NCBI GenBank assembly: GCA_020692245.1
Contig: JAIMKT010000013.1
Span: 24,553-63,076, forward strand
Reading direction: 5' to 3'
Length of the DNA: 38,524 nucleotides
Source: Microcoleus sp. GA_180221_E-2-1-MAG-45_12
Lineage (GTDB): Bacteria; Cyanobacteriota; Cyanobacteriia; Cyanobacteriales; JAAUUE01
Position numbers and translations under genes: made by a program. The notes beneath the pieces are model-generated. The model searched no databases and was not told the DNA's origin. It saw only the letters and a program-made list of their open reading frames with translations. Shown in pieces: positions 27,219-37,698 of this stretch; position 1 is the first letter of the stretch; each line of letters starts with the position of its first letter.

Positions 27219-27614
27219 ATGTCATTACAGGAACTCAAGGAAAAAGCCTATCAACTTTCTGTGAACGATCGCCTCACCCTCGTTAGTGCGGTTATTCAAT
27301 CACTGCAAGGGACATCTTTGATCGAGAATTTTGAAAATTGGCAGTATCTAGTTACTCGCCCCCATCCTTGGCGGAAACAACTTTATGTCAAAGGGCATAA
27401 ATTACTGGCTTCAACAGTCTGGCAAGACACACTCACGAACCAACTATCTCCAGAGCAAACTGCGGAAAACTGGGATTTGCCGATTTCTGCAATCTACGAA
27501 GTGATGCAATACTGCGAAAGTCACCAAGAATTATTGAAATTAGAAGCTGACGAAGAACGTTATAGATTACAAGCTAAAGGAGTTACTCTTGAGTCTACGC
27601 ATGTTACTGGATGA
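27219..27614 (+). CDS. DUF433 domain protein (putative antitoxin)
   Basis: C-terminal VWQDTLTNQLSPEQTAENWDLPISAIYEVMQYCESHQELLKLEADEE is DUF433-like. Overlaps the downstream PIN-like gene. Confidence 0.85.
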   Translation: MSLQELKEKAYQLSVNDRLTLVSAVIQSLQGTSLIENFENWQYLVTRPHPWRKQLYVKGHKLLASTVWQDTLTNQLSPEQTAENWDLPISAIYEVMQYCESHQELLKLEADEERYRLQAKGVTLESTHVTG

Positions 27615-27948
27615 GGATTCTCAAGCAAAGTATTTAGTTAATCTTCTGCAATCAGCAGGTCATGATGTTATTACAGTCAAGTCAGTAGATTTGATGAATC
27701 ATCCAGATGCCATTGTTTTAGATTTTGCTAGACAGAGTAAACGAGTTTTACTCACACGTAACTGTGATGATTTTCAGGAACTACATCAAATCAATCCATT
27801 GCATTCAGGAATTTTTGCAGTTTACCAAGGTTCTGACGTAGCTAAAAATATGAGTTACCAAGACATCCTAAAAGCAATTACAAATTTAGAGTTAGCAGAA
27901 TATGCAATTCAAAACCAGTTTATTATTCTTAATCAGTGGAATTATTAA
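27589..27948 (+). CDS. DUF5615-like PIN-fold protein (putative toxin)
   Basis: MLLDEDSQAKYLVNLLQSAGHDVITVKSVDLMNHPDAIVLDFARQSKRVLLTRNCDDFQELHQ. Start is TTG at 27589 or ATG at 27601. Confidence 0.85.
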   Translation: MSLRMLLDEDSQAKYLVNLLQSAGHDVITVKSVDLMNHPDAIVLDFARQSKRVLLTRNCDDFQELHQINPLHSGIFAVYQGSDVAKNMSYQDILKAITNLELAEYAIQNQFIILNQWNY

Positions 27949-28089
27949 CTTTCTAAATTTAGGATATTGGTCGATCGCCTCATTATCAACAGATAGACTA
28001 GAATGATCGGCTGCCTATAGAGAATAGAATCAATTTTTAAGGTAAAAAGGCTGGGAAAATTGGGTACTAAAAATCTAAAGATGATTTTA

Positions 28090-29700
28090 TTAGCTCAACT
28101 GCACCACGGGAATATCGTTGAGGAGAGTGGCTCCGGTGAGGAGGTCTTGGACGGTGATCCGCAGAGAGCGCTGCTGGTCTACCTGAAATTCCACTTTAAT
28201 ACGATCGCTCCCCGGTGTGCCTCTGGGGTCTAGGTGAGCAATGGTCTTCGCTGCTTCGTTGAGGGGTTTCACCGCCGAGATTCCTGCGGTTTTCTTGGTG
28301 ATTAAGCGATCGCCATCAAAATAAACTTCCGTACCTTGGTCTTCTGCCCCCAATTCCCCAATGATTAATTCCACACTGGGTTGATTTTCCACCGAAGCGC
28401 CTAATACTAGGGGGACAGGGATGGTCATGGGGTAGGGTTGCCCCGCATGGATTAGGGGATGCCAACTGTGGCAATTTTGGCGGCGGTTCCAGTAACGAAT
28501 TCCGTAGCTATGGTAGAGAAAATCTTGAATTTTGATCCCTCTACCCACCTGTAAGGCTCCTTGGGCGATCGCTGTGAGGGGTTGATTGGCTTTAATTTTA
28601 TCCAGTGGGAAATATTGACGAATCCAATCTTGCACTGCCGGAATCTGGGTTGTCCCTCCTACTAGAAGTACCGATTCAATATCTGTAACTTCTACCCCCC
28701 GCCGTCTTGCTTGTTGGAGAAGTTGAGTCATGGCATTGTCTAGCTGCTCAAAAAATCCCCGCTGCCTGAGAATCTCTTGGAACTGGGAGCGATCGAGCTG
28801 GAACTCATAACTGTCAAAGGTTTGCTCATTAAAATAAACCTCTGTGGCTTCTTGATCCTCAGAAAGTTGGATCTTGAGCTTCTCCATCAATCTAGTCGTG
28901 AGGGGCGTTTGGGGAATTTGTTGATTCTCAGATGCTGGACTCTGGGCAAAATAATCAAACAACCAACTATCAATATCTGTACCACCTAAATTCAGCCCCA
29001 CCTTTGCCAATACCTTCGCAATCCGGCTTTGCTGGGGAGAGTTTTCACTAAGGTTCTTATTACCCCATTTGAGAAGAAATCCTAGGGGTTGTTTCTGCAC
29101 TGAGGATTCCAGCTTAATTAAGGATAAATCCAAAGTCCCGCCCCCAAAATCCACCACTAGCAATAACTCCTGTTCCCTCGTTCCATAGCCCAGAGCCGCC
29201 GCCGTAGGTTCATCAATAATCCGCACCTGAGCCACGGGTAGAGCTTGACACACCTGAGCCAGCCAGTAACGGTAGGCTTCAAAACTATCCACGGGAACGG
29301 TAAGAATTAATTCCTCAAGGGTCTGGTCGTTGGTTAATTCCGGGGGCATGGCTCTGATGATTGACTCCAAAAACCACTGCCCCACCTGTTCAAAGGTAAT
29401 GGCAACTCCATCTAGTTCTGGCAGAAATCCTTGGACATTTGCCCCGATGCCCCGCTTGAAACTACGGAAAAATCGGCTATCAGTTGTGAGATTGTAGCCT
29501 CGATCGATCACCGCCTGTCCAGCCATTACTTCTCCTGCTTGGGCTGCCACCACGTAGAGCAAACTGGGGATGATGGGGGGATTCTGCCCCAAAGTCTGGG
29601 ATAGCTGGGGAAAATTTAGCACCTCGGTCTGTTGGGTCAACTCATTCCAGCGAGTCACCACAGTATTACTAGTCCCGAAATCAATTGCGATCGCGCTCAT
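28090..29700 (-). CDS. Hsp70-family protein (DnaK-like ATPase)
   Basis: AIDFGTSNTVVTRW, IIDEPTAAALGYGTREQELLLVVDFGGGTLDLSLIKL, VLLVGGTTQIPAVQDWI. Confidence 0.9.
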   Translation of the reverse strand: MSAIAIDFGTSNTVVTRWNELTQQTEVLNFPQLSQTLGQNPPIIPSLLYVVAAQAGEVMAGQAVIDRGYNLTTDSRFFRSFKRGIGANVQGFLPELDGVAITFEQVGQWFLESIIRAMPPELTNDQTLEELILTVPVDSFEAYRYWLAQVCQALPVAQVRIIDEPTAAALGYGTREQELLLVVDFGGGTLDLSLIKLESSVQKQPLGFLLKWGNKNLSENSPQQSRIAKVLAKVGLNLGGTDIDSWLFDYFAQSPASENQQIPQTPLTTRLMEKLKIQLSEDQEATEVYFNEQTFDSYEFQLDRSQFQEILRQRGFFEQLDNAMTQLLQQARRRGVEVTDIESVLLVGGTTQIPAVQDWIRQYFPLDKIKANQPLTAIAQGALQVGRGIKIQDFLYHSYGIRYWNRRQNCHSWHPLIHAGQPYPMTIPVPLVLGASVENQPSVELIIGELGAEDQGTEVYFDGDRLITKKTAGISAVKPLNEAAKTIAHLDPRGTPGSDRIKVEFQVDQQRSLRITVQDLLTGATLLNDIPVVQLS

Positions 29701-29795
29701 AGAAAATTACACAGGTTTTCTCTATTCAATAATTTTCTTTATTCAATAATAGTATGATTAGTCTACAAACCCTTGCAAATCGTCCCAAGTCAACC

Positions 29796-30437
29796 ATGCA
29801 AATTCACGAAACCCGCCCCAGCAATTTACCCCTAACAATACCTACTCTTAGCAGAAGAGCCACCGTAAAGCGCACCACAGGAGAGACAGATATTCAAGTA
29901 GCCATCGATCTCGACGGTACGGGAAAATGTTTAGTAGATACGGGGCTACCTTTTTTGGATCACATGCTCCACCAACTTGCTTCCCACGGCTTGATCGATC
30001 TAGAAATTACTGCCAAAGGAGATTTACACATTGATGGGCATCATACCAATGAAGATGTGGGGATTACCTTGGGGCAAGCGTTGAGTCAGGCTCTGGGCGA
30101 TCGTAAAGGCATTAGCCGCTTTGGACATTTTATTGCTCCCCTCGATGAAGCGTTGGTTCAAGTCACCCTAGATTTCTCTGGCAGACCCCACCTGAGCTAT
30201 GGCTTAGAAATTCCGACTCCCTTAGTTGGTACCTATGACACCCAGCTAGTCCGGGAGTTTTTTGTGGCGATCGTCAACCATAGCCAAATGACTCTGCACA
30301 TCCGCCAACTAGACGGGATTAATTCCCACCACATCATCGAAGCAACTTTTAAGGCTTTTGCACGAGCGATCCGGATGGCTACGGAAGTAGACCCCCGGCG
30401 GGCGCATCTGATCCCTAGTTCTAAGGGCGTTATTTAG
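29796..30437 (+). CDS. hisB: imidazoleglycerol-phosphate dehydratase
   Basis: [77 protein letters not shown]...[22 protein letters not shown] prefer the internal ATG at 29796 over the track start 29754. Confidence 0.96.
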   Translation: MQIHETRPSNLPLTIPTLSRRATVKRTTGETDIQVAIDLDGTGKCLVDTGLPFLDHMLHQLASHGLIDLEITAKGDLHIDGHHTNEDVGITLGQALSQALGDRKGISRFGHFIAPLDEALVQVTLDFSGRPHLSYGLEIPTPLVGTYDTQLVREFFVAIVNHSQMTLHIRQLDGINSHHIIEATFKAFARAIRMATEVDPRRAHLIPSSKGVI

Positions 30438-30446
30438 GTTTCGATC

Positions 30447-30764
30447 GTGAGTCTAGGTATAGTTATTGGCTTTAATCTTGGCTTGTCTTTGATCCTGCTG
30501 TGGCTGGCGGGGTGGTTTTGGCAATGGCGGGGTGTATTGCAAACTAGTGAGACAGAAATCTCGATCGCCACCCAACAAACCCAAGAGTTTCTCCAAAAAA
30601 CTATCCTCCAGTGCCAACAGCAGCGCCTCTTCCTCCTCAAAACCCGCTATCAATACCAGCAAATCCAGAAATATCGGCAACAACTACAACAACTACTCCA
30701 GTTAATTAGTTTCCTGAGTTGGCTAGGCAACCAGTTGCTCCCCGCCATCCCTAGACGCAGTTAA
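30447..30764 (+). CDS. small protein with one N-terminal TM segment and Gln-rich coiled-coil
   Basis: GTG start; MSLGIVIGFNLGLSLILLWLAGWFWQWRGVLQ followed by a helical Q-rich tail. Immediately downstream of hisB. Confidence 0.55.
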   Translation: MSLGIVIGFNLGLSLILLWLAGWFWQWRGVLQTSETEISIATQQTQEFLQKTILQCQQQRLFLLKTRYQYQQIQKYRQQLQQLLQLISFLSWLGNQLLPAIPRRS

Positions 30765-30879
30765 GATTTAACTAAAAATCAAAAATTTAGCTAGAATTTT
30801 AGCTGGGAATTCGATTCAGGTTTATAAAATCCGCAAAAAGAGCTAGAGTAAAGAAAAGTATTGCTGTCAACCCTAAGCC

Positions 30880-31521
30880 ATGGTAACTCCCTCCTCGATC
30901 GCCGTCAGAGAACTCCCGCTATTTCCTCTGCCAGAATTGGTTTTATTTCCCGGTCGTCCCTTGCCTCTGCACATTTTTGAGTTTCGTTACCGGATTATGA
31001 TGAATACGATCCTAGAGAGCGATCGACGCTTTGGAGTATTGATGTACGATCCTCAGCAAAGCCAAGTCGCCAGTGTGGGTTGTTGTGCCGAGATTATTCA
31101 TTTTCAGCGCCTTCCAGACGATCGGATGAAAATCCTTACCCTCGGACAGCAGAGATTTCGCATTCTGGAATATATCCGAGAAAAACCCTACCTTACTGCC
31201 CTTGTGGAATGGATCGAAGACTCTCCCCCTAGTAAAGACCTGCGCCAACTAGCCGGGGAAGTTAAGCAACTCCTCCAAGATGTTGTGAGATTATCAGGAA
31301 AATTAGCAGACCAAAAGCTAGAACTACCCACAGATTTACCATCTCTGCCCCTAGAGCTTTCCTACTGGGTTGCCAGCAATCTCCAAGGAGTTCCCCAAGA
31401 ACAGCAATCTCTCCTAGAAACCCAAGATACGATCGCTCGCCTCGAACGAGAATCAGAAATCCTCACTTCCACCCGCAATCATCTTGCCGCCCGCACCGTC
31501 CTCAAAGATGCCCTTAACTAG
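30880..31521 (+). CDS. LON N-terminal (substrate-binding) domain protein
   Basis: RELPLFPLPELVLFPGRPLPLHIFEFRYRIMMNTILESDRRFGVLMYDP...VGCCAEIIHFQRLPDDRMKILTLGQQRFRI. Confidence 0.92.
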   Translation: MVTPSSIAVRELPLFPLPELVLFPGRPLPLHIFEFRYRIMMNTILESDRRFGVLMYDPQQSQVASVGCCAEIIHFQRLPDDRMKILTLGQQRFRILEYIREKPYLTALVEWIEDSPPSKDLRQLAGEVKQLLQDVVRLSGKLADQKLELPTDLPSLPLELSYWVASNLQGVPQEQQSLLETQDTIARLERESEILTSTRNHLAARTVLKDALN

Positions 31522-31525
31522 TTAC

Positions 31526-34099
31526 CTAATAATTTTCATCCTTACCATTACCATTGTTATGACTATTTATAACTACCAAGTTGGGAGTTGCCGCAGTTAG
31601 CCGGAGAGGGATTTCGATCGTAAACTCTGTACTCTGTCCGGGAGTCGATCGACAGAAAATTTTACCCTTGTGCTTTTCTGTAATAATTTGATAGCTAATG
31701 GACATGCCAATCCCTGTACCTTTACCGACAGGTTTAGTTGTAAAAAATGGATCAAAAATTCGGCTTTTGATCTCTTCAGGAATCCCCGTGCCATTGTCAG
31801 CGATCGACACCTGTACCCATTCTGAATTAGTCAGTAAAGTCCGCACCGTAATACAGGGAGAACGCCCCATAGATTCACCACAACCCAATTCTCGTAGAGC
31901 ATCGATCGCATTTGCCAGAATATTCATAAATACTTGATTCAACTGTCCCGGATAACACTCCACTGGGGGCAATTCTCCGTAGTCTTTGATTATCTTAATT
32001 TCTGGTTCCTCCGCATTAGCTTTAAGACGATGTTGCAAGATCATCAAGGTACTATTAATCCCACTGTGAATATCAATAGTTTTGCATTCTGATTCATCAG
32101 TCCGAGAAAAATTTCGTAGGGATAAAACAATCTCCCGGATGCGATCGGTTCCTACCTGCATGGAATTAAGAAGTTTGATAATATCTTTTTGTAAAAATTC
32201 GAGATCGATTCTATCAGCTTCCGCCGCAATTTCTGGATTAGGTTCTGGGTATTGTTGTTGATAAAAATCAATGAAACTTAGTAAGTCTGTAACGTAGGTT
32301 TGAGCATAGGAAACATTGCCATAAATAAAGTTGATGGGATTATTAATTTCATGGGCAATTCCGGCAACTAACTGCCCCAAGCTCGACATCTTTTCTTGTT
32401 GTACCATTTGTAGTTGGGTTTGTTGCAGAGCAGCGATGGTTTGTTGCAGGTCTGCCGAAAGTTTTTCTGCCTGTTGTCGGGCGGTATTTACAGCAACAAT
32501 TTGGGGAAAAATAGTCCAGCAGGCGATCGCCACCCCAATAAAAGACAGCACCAAAATTAACACAATTAATAAATCTGGATGAGCTTGATTATTAACAGGG
32601 CTTCTGGTGACTAAAGTGCTACTAAACCAGCTAATAATTGTGGCTCCACCAATAAATAAAGTTAGGATCAAAACTTGCAGACCAATAAAACTCTGGAGAC
32701 TTTTTTGACGACGAAGTTCGTAATGTTTTATCCACCATTCAGGTTTCAGCGGTTGCCAAGACAGGTTTTGTAGGAGTCGATCGATCAGCAGGACGGCGAT
32801 CGGCAATAGCAATCCAATTAATAAATCTGGCAGTCCCCAAGCCAACCCCCCCACCACTAACACCACCAATTCCATGGCACAAAACCCCAAGGACAACCAC
32901 GGAAATAGTACTCCCGGATACTGGTGACGCTTTTTCCACAAACCCCAATGCAAAACTATAAAACATACCAACCAACCCACCACCGTAATCATCACGATCC
33001 GGTTCACATTGCCAAAGGTTAGCCATACCAAACTCAAAACTAAGGTCAACAGCAGACCCGGTGTAAAAACTCCCTGCCGAGAAGTCACCCCCAAGACCGG
33101 AGAGATGTGATGATCTTGAGCCAATTGATAGAGAATCCGAGGGCAGACCGCTACCGCCGAAGCACTGGTTAGGAGGCTACTAGAAACCACTAAAAACGTC
33201 ACCAGAAATGGTGTATATTTTCCCCAAAAAGTTTGCGCTGCCGAGAACAAAGTCAAAAAAGTGTCATCCCTCAACCCCGGTGTTTGTACCAAGTGCAACA
33301 ATAGCCAAGAACCACCAATATAGACAAAGGGGAGCAACCCCGCCGCCACTAATAAACTTTGTAGAGTTCCCTGGGGACGCTTACTATCGGCAACGAAAAC
33401 CGCCGCCGTTTCACAGGCATAGAAGGCATAAGTCCCGTTTAGATACCATTTTGCCCATCCCTGAAAAGAAAAGGTCGAACCATCGCCGGGGAGAAAATCG
33501 AGGTTTGCCCCAGAGAAAAATACCGCTTGGCTACCTTGGAGACAGAAGGCAAGGAGAAAGCCCACGGCTGGCACAATGAAAATTAGATGTAGGGTTCCCA
33601 AGGCATGACTGCCACTCAGAGCCACAATAAAAGCTAACACCGTAAATCCGATCTGCAAGACGGCATCGGGCAGAAAAATACCCAGAGGTTCAAGAATGGC
33701 TTGGACTAAATTACTGAGAATAATGCCATTAATTGGCAGCACAGCGACCCAACTGATGAAATACCCGATCGCTGCATAGCTAGTTAAGCGGGGATACTCT
33801 TTTAATAAATGGGTGACATAACTGGGAGTTCCCCCAGAAATATTGGGCAACAACAGCCCCAACTGTCTAACTTGCAAATTTACCAACACTCCGACGATCG
33901 CCCCCGGAACCCACACCCACATTGCTTGCGCCCCCAACTCCTCCTGAGTCCCCGGAGCTACGCCAATCCAGAGTAACAAGCCCGTTAACCCAAAGCCCCA
34001 AGTTTCTAGAAGGCTAAGATTCCGCAATAGTTGAGGCTCGGTGGTGGCTGATGTTGGTTTAAGTAGGGGATCAAGGGAATTGCCGGAATTTTGTAACAT
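31526..34099 (-). CDS. APC-superfamily permease fused to sensor histidine kinase
   Basis: The first ~520 aa are a multi-TM APC-like permease ([23 protein letters not shown]...[22 protein letters not shown]...[24 protein letters not shown]). The C-terminus is a histidine kinase: [54 protein letters not shown]. Confidence 0.92.
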   Translation of the reverse strand: MLQNSGNSLDPLLKPTSATTEPQLLRNLSLLETWGFGLTGLLLWIGVAPGTQEELGAQAMWVWVPGAIVGVLVNLQVRQLGLLLPNISGGTPSYVTHLLKEYPRLTSYAAIGYFISWVAVLPINGIILSNLVQAILEPLGIFLPDAVLQIGFTVLAFIVALSGSHALGTLHLIFIVPAVGFLLAFCLQGSQAVFFSGANLDFLPGDGSTFSFQGWAKWYLNGTYAFYACETAAVFVADSKRPQGTLQSLLVAAGLLPFVYIGGSWLLLHLVQTPGLRDDTFLTLFSAAQTFWGKYTPFLVTFLVVSSSLLTSASAVAVCPRILYQLAQDHHISPVLGVTSRQGVFTPGLLLTLVLSLVWLTFGNVNRIVMITVVGWLVCFIVLHWGLWKKRHQYPGVLFPWLSLGFCAMELVVLVVGGLAWGLPDLLIGLLLPIAVLLIDRLLQNLSWQPLKPEWWIKHYELRRQKSLQSFIGLQVLILTLFIGGATIISWFSSTLVTRSPVNNQAHPDLLIVLILVLSFIGVAIACWTIFPQIVAVNTARQQAEKLSADLQQTIAALQQTQLQMVQQEKMSSLGQLVAGIAHEINNPINFIYGNVSYAQTYVTDLLSFIDFYQQQYPEPNPEIAAEADRIDLEFLQKDIIKLLNSMQVGTDRIREIVLSLRNFSRTDESECKTIDIHSGINSTLMILQHRLKANAEEPEIKIIKDYGELPPVECYPGQLNQVFMNILANAIDALRELGCGESMGRSPCITVRTLLTNSEWVQVSIADNGTGIPEEIKSRIFDPFFTTKPVGKGTGIGMSISYQIITEKHKGKIFCRSTPGQSTEFTIEIPLRLTAATPNLVVINSHNNGNGKDENY

Positions 34100-34293
34100 C
34101 GTGAAAATCTGTGTTAAGGGAGTCTATAGTAGACCCGTTGTACACCTATTTCCGATCTGTTTCCGACTTGTTTTATACCTATTTAGTCAGTCTTTAGTTA
34201 GTCTTGAGACAGTTGCTGAAAGCAGTTTTAAGTCAAGTTGTTTAAGGGCAGTTGTTTAGAGGAAGCCTGAGAAACCAATATTTGTTTGACATT

Positions 34294-34308
34294 AGCGACT
34301 AAAGTCGT
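34294..34308. repeat. short dispersed palindromic element (agcgactaaagtcgt)
   Basis: Exact reverse complement of 13955-13969. Confidence 0.6.
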
Positions 34309-34325
34309 AAATACTTTAAGCCATC

Positions 34326-35624
34326 CTAAGAGCCAAGGAGAAATTCATTAACTACACTCCAATCTCCGGCGATGGTGATGTGGTTGGCAAGATTTCTGGT
34401 AGCAATGGCAGCAATACGATCGCTCAGATAATTAGCATCCCGGGCAATCCCCGAAAATCGAGCCGAACCCCATGTATACAACCAAGGCAGACCCAGAAAA
34501 TATAAACCCGTCACCCCAGTTACACCTCGATCGTGTCCCGGATAACCCTTACCATCAAACACCGGGACTTCAATCCAACTAAAATCTGATTCATAACCCG
34601 TACTCCAGATCACCGTGCCGATATTTGCCTGCTCATAGTTAAGCTCTGGCTGAAATTCTTGGGGCTGCCATTTCGGTTCATAGGGTGGTTCCGTGGGGGC
34701 AGCAATTTGGTTTTTGGCAATAAATGCGTCGATCGCCTTCTTCATATTTTCCGCCACCGCATCCGCCCCATCTAGATTTTGTTTGAGGTCGTCTTGAAAT
34801 TCCAGCTTGCCATCCCGGATATTTTTAAGCCTGCCATGGAGTTGCATTCCCTCTAGGGCAAATTGCCTGAGATCAATCTCTCGTCCGCCATCCCGCCCCG
34901 TGACGTAATGGTTAGTATTTCTTCGAGCCTTTTCTTTTTGGGGATGTTCATCAATGGACAGGTCATAATAACCCATCTGATCCAGCCATTCCACCACATC
35001 TTTCCCTCGGTATTGCCGGGGCGATCGAGGCGCACCACCAACGCAGAGATGTACCTGTTTCCCAGCAAGGTGCAAATCTTCGGCAATTTGACAGCCAGAC
35101 TGCCCTGTTCCCACAATCAGCACCGCTCGATCGGGCAAAGATTCAGGATTTTTGTAGGCTGAGGAGTGAATTTGGAGGAGGCGATCGGGCAATCTTTCCG
35201 CTAGTTTAGGAATTCTGGGAGTATGGTAACAACCCGCCGCCACAACCACTTGATCGGCAGTATATTCCCCAAAATCTGTACTCACTTCAAAAATAGCTTG
35301 ATGGTTTTTACAAATTCTTAAAACAGTAATTCCTTCCTTGAGAGGAGGTGCAAAGAAAGCAGCATAATCTTCGATGTATCTAACAATTTCATCCTTCTGC
35401 ATAAAGCCTTGGGGATCACGCCCCCCATAACCATAGCCCGGTAGTTGACATTGCCAATTGGGAGTAACTAAACAAAAGGAATCCCAACGTTTCGATCGCC
35501 AAGAATGGGCAATTTTATGCTTTTCAAAAATAATATGCTCAATACCCTTTTGCTTGAGGCAGTAGCTCATAGATAGCCCCGATTGACCGCCACCAATAAT
35601 AATTACGGGATAGTGATTTGTCAT
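34326..35624 (-). CDS. FAD/NAD(P)-dependent oxidoreductase (possibly MSMEG_0569-like)
   Basis: YPVIIIGGGQSGLSMSYCLKQKGIEHIIFEKHKIAHSWRSKRWDSFCLVTPNWQCQLPG and VLIVGTGQSGCQIAEDLHLAGKQVHLCVG (two GxGxxG dinucleotide sites). Confidence 0.85.
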   Translation of the reverse strand: MTNHYPVIIIGGGQSGLSMSYCLKQKGIEHIIFEKHKIAHSWRSKRWDSFCLVTPNWQCQLPGYGYGGRDPQGFMQKDEIVRYIEDYAAFFAPPLKEGITVLRICKNHQAIFEVSTDFGEYTADQVVVAAGCYHTPRIPKLAERLPDRLLQIHSSAYKNPESLPDRAVLIVGTGQSGCQIAEDLHLAGKQVHLCVGGAPRSPRQYRGKDVVEWLDQMGYYDLSIDEHPQKEKARRNTNHYVTGRDGGREIDLRQFALEGMQLHGRLKNIRDGKLEFQDDLKQNLDGADAVAENMKKAIDAFIAKNQIAAPTEPPYEPKWQPQEFQPELNYEQANIGTVIWSTGYESDFSWIEVPVFDGKGYPGHDRGVTGVTGLYFLGLPWLYTWGSARFSGIARDANYLSDRIAAIATRNLANHITIAGDWSVVNEFLLGS

Positions 35625-35820
35625 AGATTTAATCTCTCCTTTGCTGTCAGAGTAAGGGTTGCTTCTAGGAGGGTTTTGTATCTCTGACTACGGAAAACCT
35701 AAAGCTATTGATAAGGCTAGTCAGGGCGATCGAACCCAGTTTAATTAGGACTTATTTAGGGCAGTTAAGCGCACCTACCCATCGAAATCGACAGGTGTGT
35801 TCAGGTACTATCATTAACTT

Positions 35821-36663
35821 ATGAAAACCGATAGTTTGTTTTATACGATTTTTCAAGAACTACCTTTTGTATTCTTTGCTCTCCTTGGTGTGCCGGAATC
35901 TGCCACCAGTCAATACCAATTCACTTCCCAAGAACTAAAACAATTAGCCCTACGCTTGGATGGGTTATTTTTACCCCTTGAGCCGAATCCAGCCCTGCCC
36001 TTTTATATCGTGGAGGTGCAATTTCAACCAGACCCACAACTCTATGACCGCCTCTTCAGTGAACTCCTCCTCTACATCCGCCAATACAAACCACCCCACC
36101 CTTGGCAACTAGTCGTTATTTATCCCGATCGCCAAATCGAGCGAATAAATACTCTCCATTTCACCGGATTTCTCCAACTCCCCAACATCACCCGCATCTA
36201 CATCAACGAACTCACCCCCTCTGAATCCACCTCTCTATCAGTACAATTACTCAAACTAATCACTGCCCCAGAAGCCACCGCTCCAGATTTAGCCACTCAA
36301 ATAGCTAGACAAGCCAAAGTTGAAATCCTTGATTTAGCTATCAAAAAAAACCTAATCAATTTACTAGAAACTATAATTGTCTATAAATTACCCTACAAAT
36401 CCAGAGAGGAGATTGCCGCCATGTTGAACCTCAGTAACTTAAAAGAAACCAAGTTTTATCAAGAAGTCTTTGCTGAAGGAGAGGCTGAAGGAAAAGCTGA
36501 AGGAAAAGCTGAAGAAAGGGCTGAAGCCAAACAACGAGAAAAGGCTGCAATCCTCAGAATGTCTAACCGGGGATTATCTGTAGCAGAAATTGCAACATTT
36601 CTAGACTTGCCTGAGGCAGAAGTAGAGGCGACGATCACTCAAGCTGCCCAAGAACAAAATTAA
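35821..36663 (+). CDS. DUF2887 / Rpn-like PD-(D/E)XK nuclease-family protein
   Basis: MKTDSLFYTIFQELPFVFFALLG...LRLDGLFLPLEPNPALPFYIVEVQFQPDPQLYDRLFSELLLYIRQYKPPHPWQLVVIYPDR; D...EVQ core. C-terminal EGEAEGKAEGKAEERAEAK repeats. Confidence 0.85.
   Translation: MKTDSLFYTIFQELPFVFFALLGVPESATSQYQFTSQELKQLALRLDGLFLPLEPNPALPFYIVEVQFQPDPQLYDRLFSELLLYIRQYKPPHPWQLVVIYPDRQIERINTLHFTGFLQLPNITRIYINELTPSESTSLSVQLLKLITAPEATAPDLATQIARQAKVEILDLAIKKNLINLLETIIVYKLPYKSREEIAAMLNLSNLKETKFYQEVFAEGEAEGKAEGKAEERAEAKQREKAAILRMSNRGLSVAEIATFLDLPEAEVEATITQAAQEQN
36472..36531. repeat. 5 x 12-bp tandem repeat within the DUF2887 gene
   Basis: gctgaaggagag gctgaaggaaaa gctgaaggaaaa gctgaagaaagg gctgaagccaaa. Confidence 0.9.
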
Positions 36664-36696
36664 AGCTAAAGCAAAAATTAATTAGATAAGATATTT

Positions 36697-37560
36697 ATGA
36701 ATAGTTCCACTAATTTATTGGCTCATTTATTAACTAGTAGATATAATTCACTAACTAATGTATTGAGTAATTTACAAACCAAGAAATTATCTTTTATTAT
36801 TATTAAAACTAGCCTATTGATAATTTTTGTCGGCATTATTACTGGCTGTGGTGGAGAATCTCAGAATACAAGTAATTCTAATAATCCGAGTAATAATACA
36901 TCAAGTTCTCCAAATACAACTTCTGCTAGTCCAGCCCCAATTCTTAATTCCCAAAATAATTCTCTTAGCAAATCTGGGTCGATCGCCCCTTCTCCAACTC
37001 AAGGAACTAATCAACAAAATTCGCTACTTAATTCTAGCCCTAATTTGGGACTTGCTGAGGTCAAAATTGACAAGCTAGAAACCTATAATCATCCCAATGG
37101 TCTCTTTTCTCTGGAGGTTCCCACAGGATGGACAAAGCAAAATGTTAACAAGTCTAACGAAATAGTAGCTTCTTGGACGAACCCGGCTCAGAATGCTCAA
37201 ATCCTTGTAGATATTTTTGAAGTGGAAGTGGAAGTTACCCCTACTCAAGCAGAATTAGGAGAGGCTCTCAAGGAACTAGTTACTAATTCTTTTGGGAAAC
37301 AACCTAAATTTACTATATCTAATCCTGAAGCCCAACCCGACGGAACTGTGCGCCTCGAATATTCCTACGAAGTAGTCTTAGAAGGGCAGAGCATAATCAT
37401 TGTCGATAATAGTTTGATCGAACAAATAGGCGATAAAGTTATGGTGTTTTCCATTGCCCTACCCCAAACCCAATTGGCTAAACTCAAAACAAGTATGGAT
37501 AAAATTATTGCTAGTCGGAAAATCAATCCAGAGGTGAAAATAGCGGAAGGAAATAACTAA
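36697..37560 (+). CDS. putative lipoprotein with PsbP/DcrB-like C-terminal region
   Basis: Lipobox-like IIFVGIITGCGG, Ser/Asn-rich linker, then YNHPNGLFSLEVPTGWTKQNVNKSNEIVASWTNPAQNAQILVDIFEVEV. Confidence 0.65.
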   Translation: MNSSTNLLAHLLTSRYNSLTNVLSNLQTKKLSFIIIKTSLLIIFVGIITGCGGESQNTSNSNNPSNNTSSSPNTTSASPAPILNSQNNSLSKSGSIAPSPTQGTNQQNSLLNSSPNLGLAEVKIDKLETYNHPNGLFSLEVPTGWTKQNVNKSNEIVASWTNPAQNAQILVDIFEVEVEVTPTQAELGEALKELVTNSFGKQPKFTISNPEAQPDGTVRLEYSYEVVLEGQSIIIVDNSLIEQIGDKVMVFSIALPQTQLAKLKTSMDKIIASRKINPEVKIAEGNN

Positions 37561-37698
37561 ATGATGGCTAGTGGATCAAAATAAGTTGACAAAACTAAAC
37601 GATATCTGAGACTCAATCCAAGGTGGGAATAACTGTCTCTGTGGTACAATTTCTGTCACTGGAGAACCCTTGCTAATATTCTGTTTATACTTGCTGCC

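Noticed and set aside
33208-33579. 123-aa plus-strand ORF within the permease-kinase gene
   Set aside because: Antisense to the permease domain; no domain signature.
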